Source of the DNA: Anodontia alba
Lineage: Eukaryota; Mollusca; Bivalvia; Lucinida; Lucinidae
Assembly (NCBI GenBank): GCA_964016985.1
Contig: OZ024833.1
Span: 57,673,463-57,737,462 of the forward strand
Direction of reading: 5' to 3'
DNA: 64,000 nt
Under the pieces are notes generated by a model. The model saw only the letters and a list, made by a program, of their open reading frames with translations. It was not told the origin of the DNA and did no database searches. Of the stretch, positions 44,802 through 56,378 are shown one piece after another. Made by a program: the position numbers and the translations under genes. Numbering within the stretch: the stretch's first letter is position 1; each line of letters starts with the position of its first letter.

Positions 44802-45749
44802 CTACCATAGGTTGAGCTTATCCCACATGGGGGACTGTTCTGACATCCGTCCATAAACAATTTCTCATCATGGCATCTCTAAGACCGCTTATCAAATTTT
44901 TTTGAAACTTTATTGGATGTTCCCTTAGTGTTTCTGGGATGTTCCCCAAGTGACCTAGTTGTGCACGCATGAATTTTGTTTCTGTCAGTCCACAAACATG
45001 GCCTCTGTCAACCGGCTTGGGTTTTTCCCGTTATTGCATCTCCTCCAAAACCAGTGGAGGAATTTCACCAAAACTTTGCATATGGATTCCTCTCAACCCT
45101 TAAATGTGTTTCTGCAAAAATTATTCGGGTCCATTGATTAACATGGCTGCCAGATGGCCATCTTAGAAATTGCGACTTCTCCTTTACTTAACAATGTTAC
45201 AGTCTTGTTTTCCCATCTCCTCCAAGAGTACTCTTCAGATTTTTTTCAAAACCTGTCTGGATGTTTCCCTAGTAACCTAGTTGTACATGCCCGAATTTCT
45301 GTAACCAACAGAGAAATTTTTTCAAAGCTTTGCATATCGATTCTTCTCAACTCCTAGATGTTACTCTGTAAAAATGATTCCAGTCCATTGACTAATATGG
45401 CTGCCAGTCTGCTGTCTTATAAATTGTGACTCCTCTTTCCTTAACACTGTTACAATCTTGTTATAGCATCTCCACCTTTAGATTTTTTTTTAAACTTGTC
45501 TGGGATGTTCCCCTGGTGACCTAGTTGTGCACACCCAAATTTGGTTCCCGTCCATTGACAAATATTGCCGTTGTTGGACATTCTGGATTTCTCCCGTTAT
45601 TGCATCTCCTGTGTAACTAATGGAGAAAGTTTGTTGAAACTTTGTATATGGCTTCCTCTCAACCCCTAGATGTGTCTGCAAAAATGCTTACATCCTGTTG
45701 ACTAAAATGGCTGCCAGATGGCCATCTTAGAAATTATGGCTTCCCCTTT
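44802..45749 (+). repeat. Tandem-core hairpin repeat
   Basis: It starts TAGCTCTACCATAGGTTGAG. Units have CTCCTCCAAAACCAGTGGAGG, CTTTGCATATGGATTCCTCTC and ATGGCTGCCAGATGGCCATC, at irregular spacing of about 250 bp. The last unit runs into the element that starts at 45750. No 3' hairpin was identified. Confidence 0.55.
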
Positions 45750-48260
45750 TTAGCTCAAACTGAGCATGAAGTGCTCAAAGTGAGCTGTTGTGATCAGACA
45801 ATGTCCGTCTTTTGTCGTCTGTCGTGCGGCGTCAACAATTTGCTTTAAAAGCCTACTCTTCCTCAACCCCAGGGCCAGTTGACTCGAATCTTGGAAGGAA
45901 GCATTGGGGTACCTTGTAGACCAAAAATAGCCAAAATTGTTCCAATTCGACATCCAAGATGGCTGCCATCTTAAAAATCTATTTTTTGCTTCTTCTTCTC
46001 CTGAACCGAAAGGCCAGTTGACTTGATACTTGGCAGGAAGCATAGGGCTGATTCAGGGCTTGAATAATGAATTGACTGTAGGGTTTTCCTAAATAACTAT
46101 TTATAGACAACTGGTTCCCGTCTTGTGTGTAAGCGGAAAGAGATCTGACCAGATTGCTTAAATTTTAAGCACTGACCAATCTTTGTCTAGCTGCGCAAGT
46201 GGTGCATTACTTATTTTTACTGTGAAATCTACTTTGAATTGTACTCCTGTGTTACGGCTGTCAACGTGTTTAACAAAAAAAAAAACAGAAGAAGAAAATA
46301 GGTGCATTCAAGCGGTGCATTCGTTAATCACTCTCATTTGGGATTAAAGTGACCTTTGATCTTTTGGACACGCAGACTGCACCAGGTGTTTTGGAGTAGC
46401 AGTGTACACACGTGTCACACAAACTGATTAATTATCTGACTGCCATCACTGATGATTCGTGTTAATCATTTGTTTACTGCAAAAAGGACAGTGAAGTGTT
46501 GATTTTCTGATAATGTTTGGATAATGACGTAATTAATTTGTATTGCAGTAAGTTGCCGTTATTCAACTGACCTCTCCAATATACATGTCAAATGACCAGT
46601 TAGAGCCGTTTAACTACCATAATATCACATTTAAAAGGTGGGCGGACATTAACAGTTTGTCAAGATTTGACCGTTTGTGATTTTTTAGACATCATTGATT
46701 CGTGAAAATTGGTTGATTGGGGAAAAAATGGGGTCTAAGGCATGATCCTATTAGACTGAATTATTAGCGTTTTTGGGTGTTTAAAACTGATCCAGGATTC
46801 TTATTTTTGGTTCCAACCGGCTATTTTCTGGTTTTCTAGATCCATGGGGTGATTGGTAGATCAAAAATAGCTACAATCATTCCAATTAGGTATCCAAGAT
46901 GGCCGCCATGGCAACCATCTTGAAAATCTAATTTTCGCTTCTTCTCCTACACCGAAAAGCCAATTGACTCGAAACTTGGAAGGAAGCATGGTGTGACTGA
47001 TAGGTCAAAAATAGCTCAAATTGTTCCGAACTGAAGTCCAATATGGCTGCCATCTTGAAAATCTATTTTTCGCTTCTTTTATTGAACTTAAAGGTCAGTG
47101 GACTAAAAACTTGGTAGGAAGTATTTGGGTAACTTGTAGATCAAAAATAGCTTAAATTGTTCCGATGGGAAATCCTAGATGAGGGCCATGGCGGCCACCT
47201 TGAAAGTCAATTTGTCGCTTCTTCTCCTGAACCAAAAGGCTAGTTGACCGGAAACTTGGTAGGAAGCATCATGTTGACTAGTAGATCAAAAATAGCTAAA
47301 ATTGTTCTGATCGGAAATCCAAGGTGGCGGCCGTTGCAGCCAGCTTGAAAATCTATTTTTCGCTTCTCTTTAACAGAAAGGCCAACAGACTTGAAACTTG
47401 GTAGGTAGCATCAGGTTGACTTGTAGATCATAAATAGCTAAAATCCTTCAGATCAGAATTCCAAGATTGCTGTCATGGTGGCCATCTTAAAAATCTATTT
47501 TTCACTTCTTCTTCGAACTGAAAAGCCAGTTGCCTTGAAACTTGATAAGAAGGAGAGGGTGACTTGCAGATCAGTGATAGCTAATTTTGTTCTGATCAGA
47601 TATGGAAGATGGCCATCATGGCCGCCATTTTGAAAATCTAATTTTCGCTTCTTCTTCTGAACCAATTGACTTAAAACTTGGTAGGAAGCGTCTGGGTGAC
47701 TTGTAACCAAGTTTGCTGCCATGGTGGCCATCTTGAAAATCTACATTTTACCTTCTCCCAAACTGAAACGCCAACTGACTCGAAACTTGGTAAGAAGCAG
47801 GGTGACTTGTAGATCAGTAATAGTTAATATTGTTCTGATCGAAAGTCCAAGATGGCTGCCATATTGAAAATCTGTTTTTTGCTTCTTCTTCTGAACGTAA
47901 AAGCCATTTGACTTGAAATTTGGTAGGAAGCATCAGGGTGACTGGTAGATCAAAGATAGCTAAAATCATTCCAATCGGAAATTCAGTGGTGGCCATCTTG
48001 AAAATCTATTTTTTTGCTTCTTCTCCTTGGCCCAAATTTGATTCAGGCCCATCGACAAATATGGCTGCTGTCTTTGACTTTTCCCGTTATCACTTCTCAT
48101 ACCTAACCAGGGGAGGAATCTCATCAAAACTTTGCATATAGATTCCTCTCAACCCCTAGATGTGTTCCCCCTAAAACACATCCAGTCTATCAACTGATAT
48201 GGTCTCTAGATGGCCATCTTAGAAATCGTCGGAAGTCCAAGTTGGCTGCCATATTGAAAA
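45750..48260 (+). repeat. Tandem-core array with GATGGCCGCC palindromes
   Basis: The head is TTTAGCTCAAACTGAGCATG...AAGTGAGCTGTTGTGATC, then GTCCGTCTTTTGTCGTC. Units of about 145 bp follow, closely related to 9042-11170, with AAGATGGCCGCCATGG (46896-46911) and GGCCATCTTGAAAATC. A 0.8-kb insertion of unknown type interrupts it at 46046-46838. The array ends in units like those of 44802-45749. Confidence 0.7.
46046..46838. other. Unidentified insertion within the array
   Basis: The array is cut after GGAAGCATAGGGCTGATTC and resumes with TGGGGTGATTGGTAGATC. The 0.8 kb between has a different composition, an A run at 46278 and no recognisable ends or coding. Confidence 0.5.
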
Positions 48261-48553
48261 TCTGTTTTTTCAAAATGATGTTTGGTACCAAATTTATTTT
48301 CTTTTGCTAAAGTTTTAATTATAGATCACATCAACTCATTTGTGCCAGAAATTTACTCAGCTAAGAACTTTGTTTATTCGCACCCCAGTTACTATAGGGC
48401 CATCAAGATCAGTATGAACAAAAAGAATAAATTAATGTTGTTTTTTTTTTTCAGTGAATATCTTAAATATCTTTGTCACACTTGATGTTACACTCTAGGA
48501 AGATGTTTATAGCATTCACTGCAAAAGAGTGTATGTACTCTGTTTATTTATAG

Positions 48554-48709
48554 GTGACATCTTTGAACCACAAATACTTCCGTACACATCTGGAAGATTC
48601 GTTATCTCTTGGAAGACCCTTACTAATAGAAGATGTGGAGGAAGAACTAGACCCTGCCCTTGACAATGTATTGGAAAAAAACTTCATTAAATCTGGCTCA
48701 ACTTTCAAG
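48554..48709 (+). CDS. DNAH5/DNAH8: Dynein heavy chain exon: AAA5, end
   Basis: The exon has 52 codons from [11 protein letters not shown] to IKSGSTFK, phase 0, with acceptor tttatag and donor GTAAAT. It holds the strongly conserved [18 protein letters not shown] and [11 protein letters not shown] stretches of AAA5. Confidence 0.96.
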
Positions 48710-48839
48710 GTAAATAGATTTTATAGTTCAAAGTGTAGATTTATATAGCTCTTGCTAGATGGAATATGAAACTGACACTGGAATACCTACAAAAATGTCA
48801 TGCTAATCTTGTTCCTTCTGACTTAAGGGGAATAGATAT

Positions 48840-49000
48840 ACTTATACGGGGGTAACTCTGTAAAATTGTTTTGTCTCCCTTCTGAAAAGGGTCTACTGTA
48901 AAAGGAAAAAAAGGAGCAAATTATTTCCTTTTAGAGTAAGTCCCTTTTCACTGGGGCCTTGGTCCACAGGAAAGCAAATCAGAGGTCACAAAAGTTGTCT
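48840..49000. repeat. Degenerate hairpin, GAAAAGGGTCTACT family
   Basis: CTTCTGAAAAGGGTCTACTG and AGAGTAAGTCCCTTTTCACT-type arms surround AAGGAGCAAATTATTTCC. A better-preserved relative is at 54220-54314. Confidence 0.55.
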
Positions 49001-49182
49001 CCCATGTAAAATAATGACAAAATCTTCCAAGTGTATCAAGTCTCCTTATTATGGATCAACTAAAGTTGTTTATCATTACAAAAATATGCCTATTCAAATA
49101 TATTGAAAATTTCGCCTCCAAAAACTGAGAATTTTCAGATAAAAAAAAACTCTCATAATTTTCATATTTCTGCTCAAATCAT

Positions 49183-49245
49183 AGATTGTGGGTACTTGTT
49201 AGAACCACCTCACCAAGGCAATTCTAACGAGTACCCACAATCCAT
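49183..49245. repeat. Hairpin element, GTGGGTACTC family
   Basis: GATTGTGGGTACTTGTTAGA pairs with TCTAACGAGTACCCACAATC around a CCACCTCACCAAGGCAA-type loop. It shares its core with 5975-6072. Confidence 0.75.
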
Positions 49246-49494
49246 GTACTATATAAAAGTGGGGTTTAAGGGGGTCAAAATTATATAGGCATGTTTTCAT
49301 GATGTCCACACCACAGACTTCACATATTCCACAGAATCCTATGATTCTGTAAGCTGAAATACTTTGGTATATTCTATAATATCCAAGGATTCTTTATTAA
49401 AGCAAACAGCCAAGGCCCATATTTTCTTTTATAAACCTTATTCTTTTGCTTCCATTTGTGTTGCTCCGAACGTAACCATGTGCCCACTGGACGT

Positions 49495-49565
49495 GTAATA
49501 CATGGATAACAAATCATTCTGCCACAAACGAGCACAAGGGTTGACACCTCATTAAACAGCAAATA
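49495..49565 (+). mobile_element. SINE tail fragment
   Basis: CACAAGGGTTGACACCTCAT then TAAACAGCAAATATAAAT matches the 3' tail of the SINEs at 9172 and 32430. The head is missing or too diverged. Confidence 0.5.
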
Positions 49566-49999
49566 TAAATGGACTTGTTTCAGTTTTTGGATAAGTATGG
49601 TAAGGCATTTAGGGGATTGGATAAATTGAGCTTTCTGTCACTTCAACTTCACAGTGGAGACAACTTTTGTGACTTCCTGTGTTCTTTTCTGGATATTAAG
49701 CCCTTCTATTTTGAACCTCTCTACAACAAGCACCTGCAAGCCATTTTTATGAATTCCCAAGCGTGGCTGTTGTAGAAAAGTTGCATGAAAATGCGTTTAA
49801 AAATATGTTTGCCATTTTCAGACAGTTGCTTGGAAAGTATGAAGAACTCATAAAAGAATATGAAAAATGTTATTTTTTTCTTTTATCTGTAAGGGAAGAA
49901 TTTTGATTATGATTTGCATGATTTTTGCACAAGAACCTGAAATGCATTTCCACAAAAATAATGAAGTAAGTTTATAAAGATCTGTTTGTTGATTTGCAG

Positions 50000-50089
50000 G
50001 TGAAAGTAGGGGACAAGGAATGTGACATCATGAAAGGATTCTACCTGTATATTACAACTAAACTGGCTAATCCAGCATACACACCAGAG
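50000..50089 (+). CDS. DNAH5/DNAH8: Dynein heavy chain exon: AAA5-AAA6 junction
   Basis: The exon has 30 codons from [11 protein letters not shown] to NPAYTPE, phase 0, with acceptor tttgcag and donor [22 protein letters not shown] matches the conserved LYITTKLPNP strand of dynein heavy chains. Confidence 0.95.
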
Positions 50090-50540
50090 GTAAACTACTC
50101 ATCTTGCTGCATATCTAGACCAGGGTTTTTCTTGACCCACATTTTGGCATTTTCTATGCTCAAAACCATATTCTGAACCCTCAGAAGTTAAAGACAATAA
50201 ATAGTCCTTGCTCTGGTTTGCTGTCATGAGATCTCGTGAGATCTACCAGACAAACTATGGTCGGACAAAAGTGAAACTCTTTAAAGCAGGAAAACTAGTC
50301 TTTGATTTTGATGGTCTATTGCTTGCCATGGGAAAGTGAGTGATAAATGTTACTGGAAGCAGAGACTCGGGTCAGTTGTGATCAAACTTCCTCATTGCTG
50401 TATGAAGATGTGCATATCACACTTTGATGGGTGCAATACATGTCCTTGATTTTATTGTAGTGCATCTGCAGGCGGTCTTGTATGCTACCATATTTTCCCT
50501 AAGTATAAGACAGGCAGACCTGAGCAGGCAGTATAGACTG

Positions 50541-50826
50541 TCAGCCTTGGTAGCTCAGCCTGGTGCACATTCGAGTCGTGATCGGGAGGTTGCAGGTTCA
50601 ATCCCCATGGTCTGGCAACATTCTTCCATGGAGATTGATCATGAAATATTTTCTACGGTCATTCTGTCCCTTCCAAAGGTTCAAGAAGGCATTTGTTCTG
50701 ACAAAAGAATGTGCACGAATACTGCTTAATCTCTCTGAGGACTAGGCCTGCCCAGTAAAAGTGTAGTTAGGTAAACTGACCGGCTCAACATGACCTCAAC
50801 AGTGTTAACTGGGCCAACTAAAAAAC
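50541..50826 (+). mobile_element. tRNA-derived SINE
   Basis: A clear tRNA-like head, with A box TAGCTCAGCCTGGTGC and B box GGTTCAATCCC. The body (GGAGATTGATCATGAAATAT, GAATGTGCACGAATACTGC, GGCCTGCCCAGTAAAAGTG) and a tail ACTGGGCCAACTAAAAAACC match the SINE at 35052-35339. Flanking direct repeats were not found with confidence. It could be mistaken for a tRNA gene but lacks a cloverleaf acceptor stem. Confidence 0.8.
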
Positions 50827-51114
50827 CAGCAAGCCTGGATCAGAAGCTACAGAACATATCATCTGATCAGGTCTACATTGTGTGTCCCCGATCCAGCAAT
50901 TTCTAGACAGATCAACAGGTTGTAAAATGGACAGAATGCCACATCTGACATGGGTCTGCATGCATTACCACTCACTCAACATTTTTTAGACACATCATCA
51001 GGGAGACTTATTCAAATTGTAGGACAAGTATGGTGGGCAGTTAAGCTACTAAGCTAAATATGGTGTATAAAAATTACTGTAATTGTTTCTGTTATTGTTG
51101 CTTTCTAACATTTG

Positions 51115-51175
51115 GCAAAGAGTATAGACCCTGATCAGATGTTACATAATCAGCATCTGATCAGGGTCTGCACTC
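51115..51175. repeat. Foldback element, GCAAACAG family
   Basis: GCAAAGAGTATAGACCCTGA pairs with TCAGGGTCTGCACTCCTTGC. It lies about 60 bp upstream of a dynein exon. A further degraded arm (GATCAGGTCTACATTGTG) lies near 50867. Confidence 0.75.
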
Positions 51176-51236
51176 CTTGCTACTATTGCTTTTTTTTTGT
51201 TACACACTGAAGAATTCATATTAGATATTGTTCTAG

Positions 51237-51329
51237 GTCAGTGCAAGAACTGCCATTATTGACTTCACCGTCACTATTAAAGGCTTAGAAGACCAGCTCC
51301 TGGGCCGTGTCATCCTTACTGAAAAACAG
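51237..51329 (+). CDS. DNAH5/DNAH8: Dynein heavy chain exon: AAA5-AAA6 linker
   Basis: The exon has 31 codons from [13 protein letters not shown] to RVILTEKQ, phase 0, with acceptor ttctag and donor [19 protein letters not shown] is the conserved GLEDQLL helix that follows AAA5. Confidence 0.95.
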
Positions 51330-52109
51330 GTATAATATTGATATATACAGTAAAAATTACTTGTATGAATTAGCTTTGTGTGAAAGCTCAGGCAGTACAA
51401 CTTGTAGACAGATGAAACTCTTGGTGTTCAATTTGTATATATATGTTAAACTTGCTCTTTTAGTTAGAACTCTGAGTTTTGTACAACTTGATTTTTGGTG
51501 AAAAACTTCATTTTTACGAGATAATATTCAAGGGTCCTAGCTATCCTTGGAGTTCAAAAATCAAAAATGAATCAGTCTTTGGTCTTGCTGATCTCACATG
51601 TACACAGTCTTTAGTCTCATAGTGCTAGAGATTGTGCACCTTTTGCACTCCGACTCATTCATATATCTGTACAGAGAAAGGAAAATGATAAAGTGTTTTT
51701 TTTTTAGAAATAGAAGGTTATATAATAACTGCATCATGAGTTGCACCTCTACCTTGCCATGCCCTAAAGTTGGTTGGCAACTAACTGCACAGTTCTTTTA
51801 GAGTAGACAGTTATCTGATTAAAATGATCTTATCAACAAATCCCTTCTGTGAAGGATATGATTTTAATTAGATTGGAGTACACACCAGTGAGAAGGGAGT
51901 TTTAATGTTTGGGTTATTTCCCTTGAAGATGTTCCATTCTGATTAAATCTCAACTTTTTGCTGTTTTATCATCTATACCAAGACAAAATAAGCAACTTTA
52001 TTCTATTGCAAGTGGTGAAATCAATGTACATCGGAAATGAATAAAAATATTTTCACTTGTGAAAGAATATGATATTTTCACTAGTGAAAAATAACAAGTC
52101 AATGTTATT

Positions 52110-52380
52110 AGCTCGGCTGTTTTCGAAGAAAACGACGAGGTATTGTCATAGCTCTGGCGTCGTCTGCATCGTCGTCGTCATGCAAAAACTTGGACATTTT
52201 GTAATATCTCTGTCATTATTGAAGATATTTACTTGAAACTCGGACTAGTTCTTTATTATGAAAAGGGGAACTCATACCAATAGGGGAGGTAACCCTTAAA
52301 ATATTTTTGGCACAGTTATGCCCTTTTTCGACTTAGAACTTGCAGCCGAGCGTTGGCACCCGCATGCGGTGCTCTTGTTT
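52110..52380 (+). mobile_element. Short tandem-core hairpin element, complete
   Basis: At about 271 bp this is the most compact example. It has 5' TTAGCTCGGCTGTTTTCGAAG with a GAAAACGACGAGG arm, GTCGTC-rich sequence, a single core unit, then 3' TTGCAGCCGAGCG (inverted copy of GCTCGGCTG), the hairpin GCACC-CGCATGC-GGTGC, and TCTTGTTT. Confidence 0.82.
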
Positions 52381-52714
52381 TTACTACTTGTTTTGGATTA
52401 CTTCGGTTGTTTTCATGGTTTCACTGTAACAGATGCCGATCCCACTTCGGTTTTTGAACTCCTCTAACTTCTTTTTTTCTGAACAAAACTACATGTATAA
52501 AGTGTTGGTATGCATTTTCTTAGTTAGCATGTAAGGAACATTTTTGTAACAAAATTATTTTAATTTGCCAGAACTTTTTGTTTTTGTCTCTCAAGCGCTT
52601 CACATGTTTAAAAGCACTGAATGTCGACGCCATGACGTTCATGTTTTGTTTGGTGACGTAGTTATGATGTCAGAAGCGCGCATTGGCTTGTTAACAATAA
52701 AATAAAAAGAAAAC

Positions 52715-52859
52715 TTACTCTTTTTCAGTGAATACCATAAAAATTTTCATCTCATGTAATGAAAGCAATCAAATTTTCACTCGTGCTTCACTTGTAAAAA
52801 TACTGATGTTTTCATTGCAGACAATGAGAATTTTTATGGTATTCACAGTAAAAGAGTAA
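52715..52859. repeat. Foldback hairpin flanking the next element
   Basis: TTACTCTTTTTCAGTGAATA at 52715 pairs with TATTCACAGTAAAAGAGTAA ending at 52859, and the pairing continues for about 40 bp into CCATAAAAATTTTCATCTC. Confidence 0.75.
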
Positions 52860-52870
52860 ATATCCTTTAT

Positions 52871-53964
52871 TGTCCCCCGCCTTTTCGAAGAAAAGCGGAG
52901 GGACACTGTTTTTGGCTTTCTGTGGTGCGTGGTTCTGAATTTTTAGTAGGTATCTTGTCCCCTTAACTCCTCCCACAGTTTTTGTCCGATCCTTTTGAAA
53001 CTTTACAGGTGCTTTAAGGATGGTCTGAAGATATGCATGTGTTTTTTTCAGAATCCTGAAATTATTTTTTATCACTTTTTACACATTTTGAACTTAGACA
53101 TTTTTTGAGTTCTAATATTACAGAAGTGTATAGGGAGTAGGTACCTTGTCCCCTTAACTCCTCCCACAGTTTTAAGCCGATCCTTTTGAAACTTTACAGG
53201 TGCTTTAAGGATAGTCTGAAGATATGCATGTGGTCTTTTCAGAATCCTGAAATTATTTTTTATCACTTTACACATTTTGAACTTAGACATTTTTTGAGTT
53301 CTAATATTACAGAAGTGTATAGGGAGTAGGTACCTTGTCCCCTTAACTCCTCCCACAGTTTTTGGCTGATCCTTTTGAAACTTTACATGGGCTTTTAGGA
53401 TGGCCTGAAGATTTGCATGTGGATTTTTTAGAGTCCTGAAATAATTTTTTATTACTTTTTCCGCATTTTTAACTTAGACATTTTTTGAGATCTAATATTA
53501 CAGAAGTGTATAGGGAGTAGGTACCTTGTCCCCTTAACTCCTCCCACAGTTTTTGGCCGATCCTTTTGAAACTTTACATGGGCTTTTAGAATGGTCTGAA
53601 GATATGCATGTGGTTTTTTCAGAATCCTGAAATAATTTTTTATTACTTTTTTCAGCATTTTTAACTTAGACATTTTTTGAGTTCTAATACTACAGAAGTG
53701 TATAGGGAGTAGGTACCTTGTCCCCATAACTCCTACCACAGTTTTAAGGCGATCCTTTTGAAACTTTACAGGTGCTATAAGGATGGTCTGAAGATATGCA
53801 TGTGTTTTTTTCAGAATCCTGAAATCATTTTTTATCACTGGTTTCCTGCTTCAATACTTAGGTAAGTGATACAGGACCAATGGTCCTGTGATTAACTTAC
53901 CCATTTTTAACACCTCAAATAAAAATAAGGCGGGGGACATAAATTCTCTATGGAATTTGCTTGT
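52871..53964 (+). mobile_element. Tandem-core hairpin element, TGTCCCCCGCC family, copy 1
   Basis: The head is TGTCCCCCGCCTTTTCGAAG with its arm GCGGAGGGACA. Five units of 189-192 bp follow (starts of GTCCCCTTAACTCC at 52957, 53148, 53337, 53528, 53720). The 3' end is AAGGCGGGGGACA (inverted copy of the head), hairpin GGGGACATAAATTCTC and GAATTTGCTTGTTT. Upstream of that lies another terminal hairpin (ACAGGACCAATGGTCCTGT). The repeated - strand frames are by-products of the unit. Confidence 0.85.
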
Positions 53965-54219
53965 TTATTTTAAAGTAATGATTATGGCTTCAAAATCCCT
54001 ACCACCTGAAAGTATTTGCCTTCTCAAAGTAGGATTACTCAAAAGAATTTACTCCCAGGGGCTCATATTACAGCGAGTCAAATTATTTTCTGCTAGAGTG
54101 GTATCCCTTTGAGAAAGACAGCAGCAACTTTCAACTTGAGTTCTCTTTTGAAATGTATCCAGTCATTGTAAAGGGAATTGATACACTTTCAGTGGAAGCA
54201 ACTCTCATAATTGTTTTTG

Positions 54220-54314
54220 CCTCTCTTTTGAAAAGGGTCTACTCTGAAAGAAAAGAATTTGCTCCCCTTGGGAGCAAATTCTTCCCCTTCAGAATAGACC
54301 CCTTTCAAAAGAGG
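54220..54314. repeat. Hairpin element, GAAAAGGGTCTACT family
   Basis: Arms of about 45 bp, CCTCTCTTTTGAAAAGGGTC to GAATTTGCTCCCC, pair with GGGAGCAAATTC to GACCCCTTTCAAAAGAGG with almost no loop. Confidence 0.8.
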
Positions 54315-54603
54315 CTGGGTCTCCAGGAAAGCAAGGAAGTCACAGAAGTTTTCTCCTTTGTAAAAGAATGTGGGAAATCTACCAAATCTAGCCATGTCCC
54401 CTTAAGAAAAACATATCTTATTGGTTGTTGACTCAAGGATGTAGTACAACTGTATAAGGATTTGATATCCATTAGAGTAGGATTAATCCCCTGAATGGTT
54501 TTACTGTTGACAATTTTAAGGCTGTGTTTCTATTGCAGTTCCTCTTTGTTTGGTCATTTTTTTTTTTTTTCATCATTTGTTCTCTTTGATGATCTGCTAT
54601 TTT

Positions 54604-56257
54604 TGTCCCCCGCCTTTTCGAAGAAAAGTGAAGGGACACTGTTTTTGGTTTTCCGTGGGGCGTGGCGCGTGGCACGTGGCGCATGGTGCGTGGTGCCTGG
54701 TTCCGAGTTTTTAGTAGGTACTTTGTCCCCTTAACTCCTCCCACAGTTTTTGTCCGATCCTTTTGAAACTTAACAGGTGTTTTAAGGATGGTCTGAAGAT
54801 TTGCATGTGTTTTTTTCAGAATCCTGAAATAATTTTTTATTACTTTTTCCGCATTTTTAACTTAGACATTTTTTGAGTTCTAATATTACAGAAGTCTATA
54901 GGGAGTAGGTACCTTGTCCCCTTAACTCCACCCACAGTTTTTGGCAGATCCTTTTGAAACTTTACATTGGCTTTTAGAATGGCCTGAAGATATGCATGTG
55001 GTTTTTTCAGAATCTTGAAATAATTTTTTATCACTTTTTCCGCATTTTTAACTTAGACATTTTTTGAGTTCTAATACTACAGAAGTGTATAGGGAGCAGG
55101 TACCTTGTCCCCTTAACTCCTCCCACAGTTTTTGGCCGATTCTTTTGAAACTTTACAGGTGTTTTAAGAATGGTCTGAAGATGTGCATGTGGTTTTTTCA
55201 GAATCCTGAAATTAATTTTTATTACTTTTTAGACATTTTGAACATAGACATTTTTTGAGTTCTAATATTACAGAAGCGTATAGGGAGTAGGTATCTTGTC
55301 CCCTTAACTCCTCCCACAGTTTATGGCAGATCCTTTTGAAACTTTACATGGGCTTTCAGGATGGCCTGAAGATATGCATGTGTTTTTTTCAGAATCCTGA
55401 AATAATTTTTTTATCACTTTTTCCGTATTTTTAACTTAGACATTTTTTGAGTTCTAATACTACAGAAGTGTATAGGGAGCAGGTACCTTGTCCCCTTAAC
55501 TCCTCCCACAGTTTTTGGCCAATCCTTTTGAAACTTTACAGGTGCTTAAAGGATGGTCTGAAAATATGCATGTGGTTTTTTCAGAATCCTGAAATTATTT
55601 TTTATCACTTTTTACACTTTTTGAACTTAGACATTTTTTGAGTTCTAATATTACAGAAGTGTATAGGGAGTAGGTACCTTGTCCCCTTAACTCCTCCCAC
55701 AGTTTTTGACTGATCCTTTTGAAACTTTATGTGGGCTTTGAGGATGGCCTGAAAATATGCAGGTGGATTTTTCTGAATCCTGATGTATTTTTTTATTACT
55801 TTTTATAGGGTGCAGGTACCTTGTCCCCTTAAATCCTCCCACAGTTTTTGTCCAATCCTTTTAAACTTTACAAGGGCTTTTAGGATGGCCTGAAGATATG
55901 CATGTGTTTTTTTCAGGATCCTGAAATAATTTTTTACCACTTTTTCTGCATTTTTAACTTAGACATTTTTTGAGTTCTAATACTACAGAAGCGTATAGGG
56001 AGTAGGTACCTTGACCCCGTAACTCCTACCACAGTTTTAAGCCGATCCTTTGAAACTTTACAGGTGCTTTAAGGATGGTCTGAAGATATGCATGTGTTTT
56101 TTTTCAGAATCTTGAAATTATTTTTTATCACTGGTTTCCTGCTTCAATACTTAGGTAATTGATACAGGACCAATGGTCCTCTGGTTAACTTTACCATTTT
56201 TAACACCTCAAATAAAAATAAGGCGGGGGACATAAATTCCCCATGGAATTTGCTTGT
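54604..56257 (+). mobile_element. Tandem-core hairpin element, TGTCCCCCGCC family, copy 2
   Basis: Same head, unit and tail as 52871-53964, with about eight units at 190-191 bp spacing, one of them shortened to about 143 bp (55682 to 55825). The 3' end is AAGGCGGGGGACA, hairpin GGGGACATAAATTCCCC, GGAATTTGCTTGTTT. The extra internal hairpin GGACCAATGGTCC is also present. It ends about 120 bp upstream of a dynein exon. Confidence 0.88.
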
Positions 56258-56378
56258 TTTTGTTATCATTTCACGTGATTAAACCCATATCCTGTGCCTT
56301 GGGATGGCTGTGTTCTGTGACTGTGGTCTTTCCTGCATATCCCCATATTATTACATGTATTATTATTATTATTTGTAG

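Noticed and set aside
50541..50620. A tRNA gene
   Set aside because: The head has A and B boxes but leads into a SINE body that is shared with 35052-35339.
52812..55641. A family of repeated short proteins (for example IKNDFRILKKTHAYLQTIL) encoded several times
   Set aside because: They follow the 190-bp tandem unit, appear on the strand opposite to the element, change frame between units and end at unit variants. They are a by-product of the repeat.
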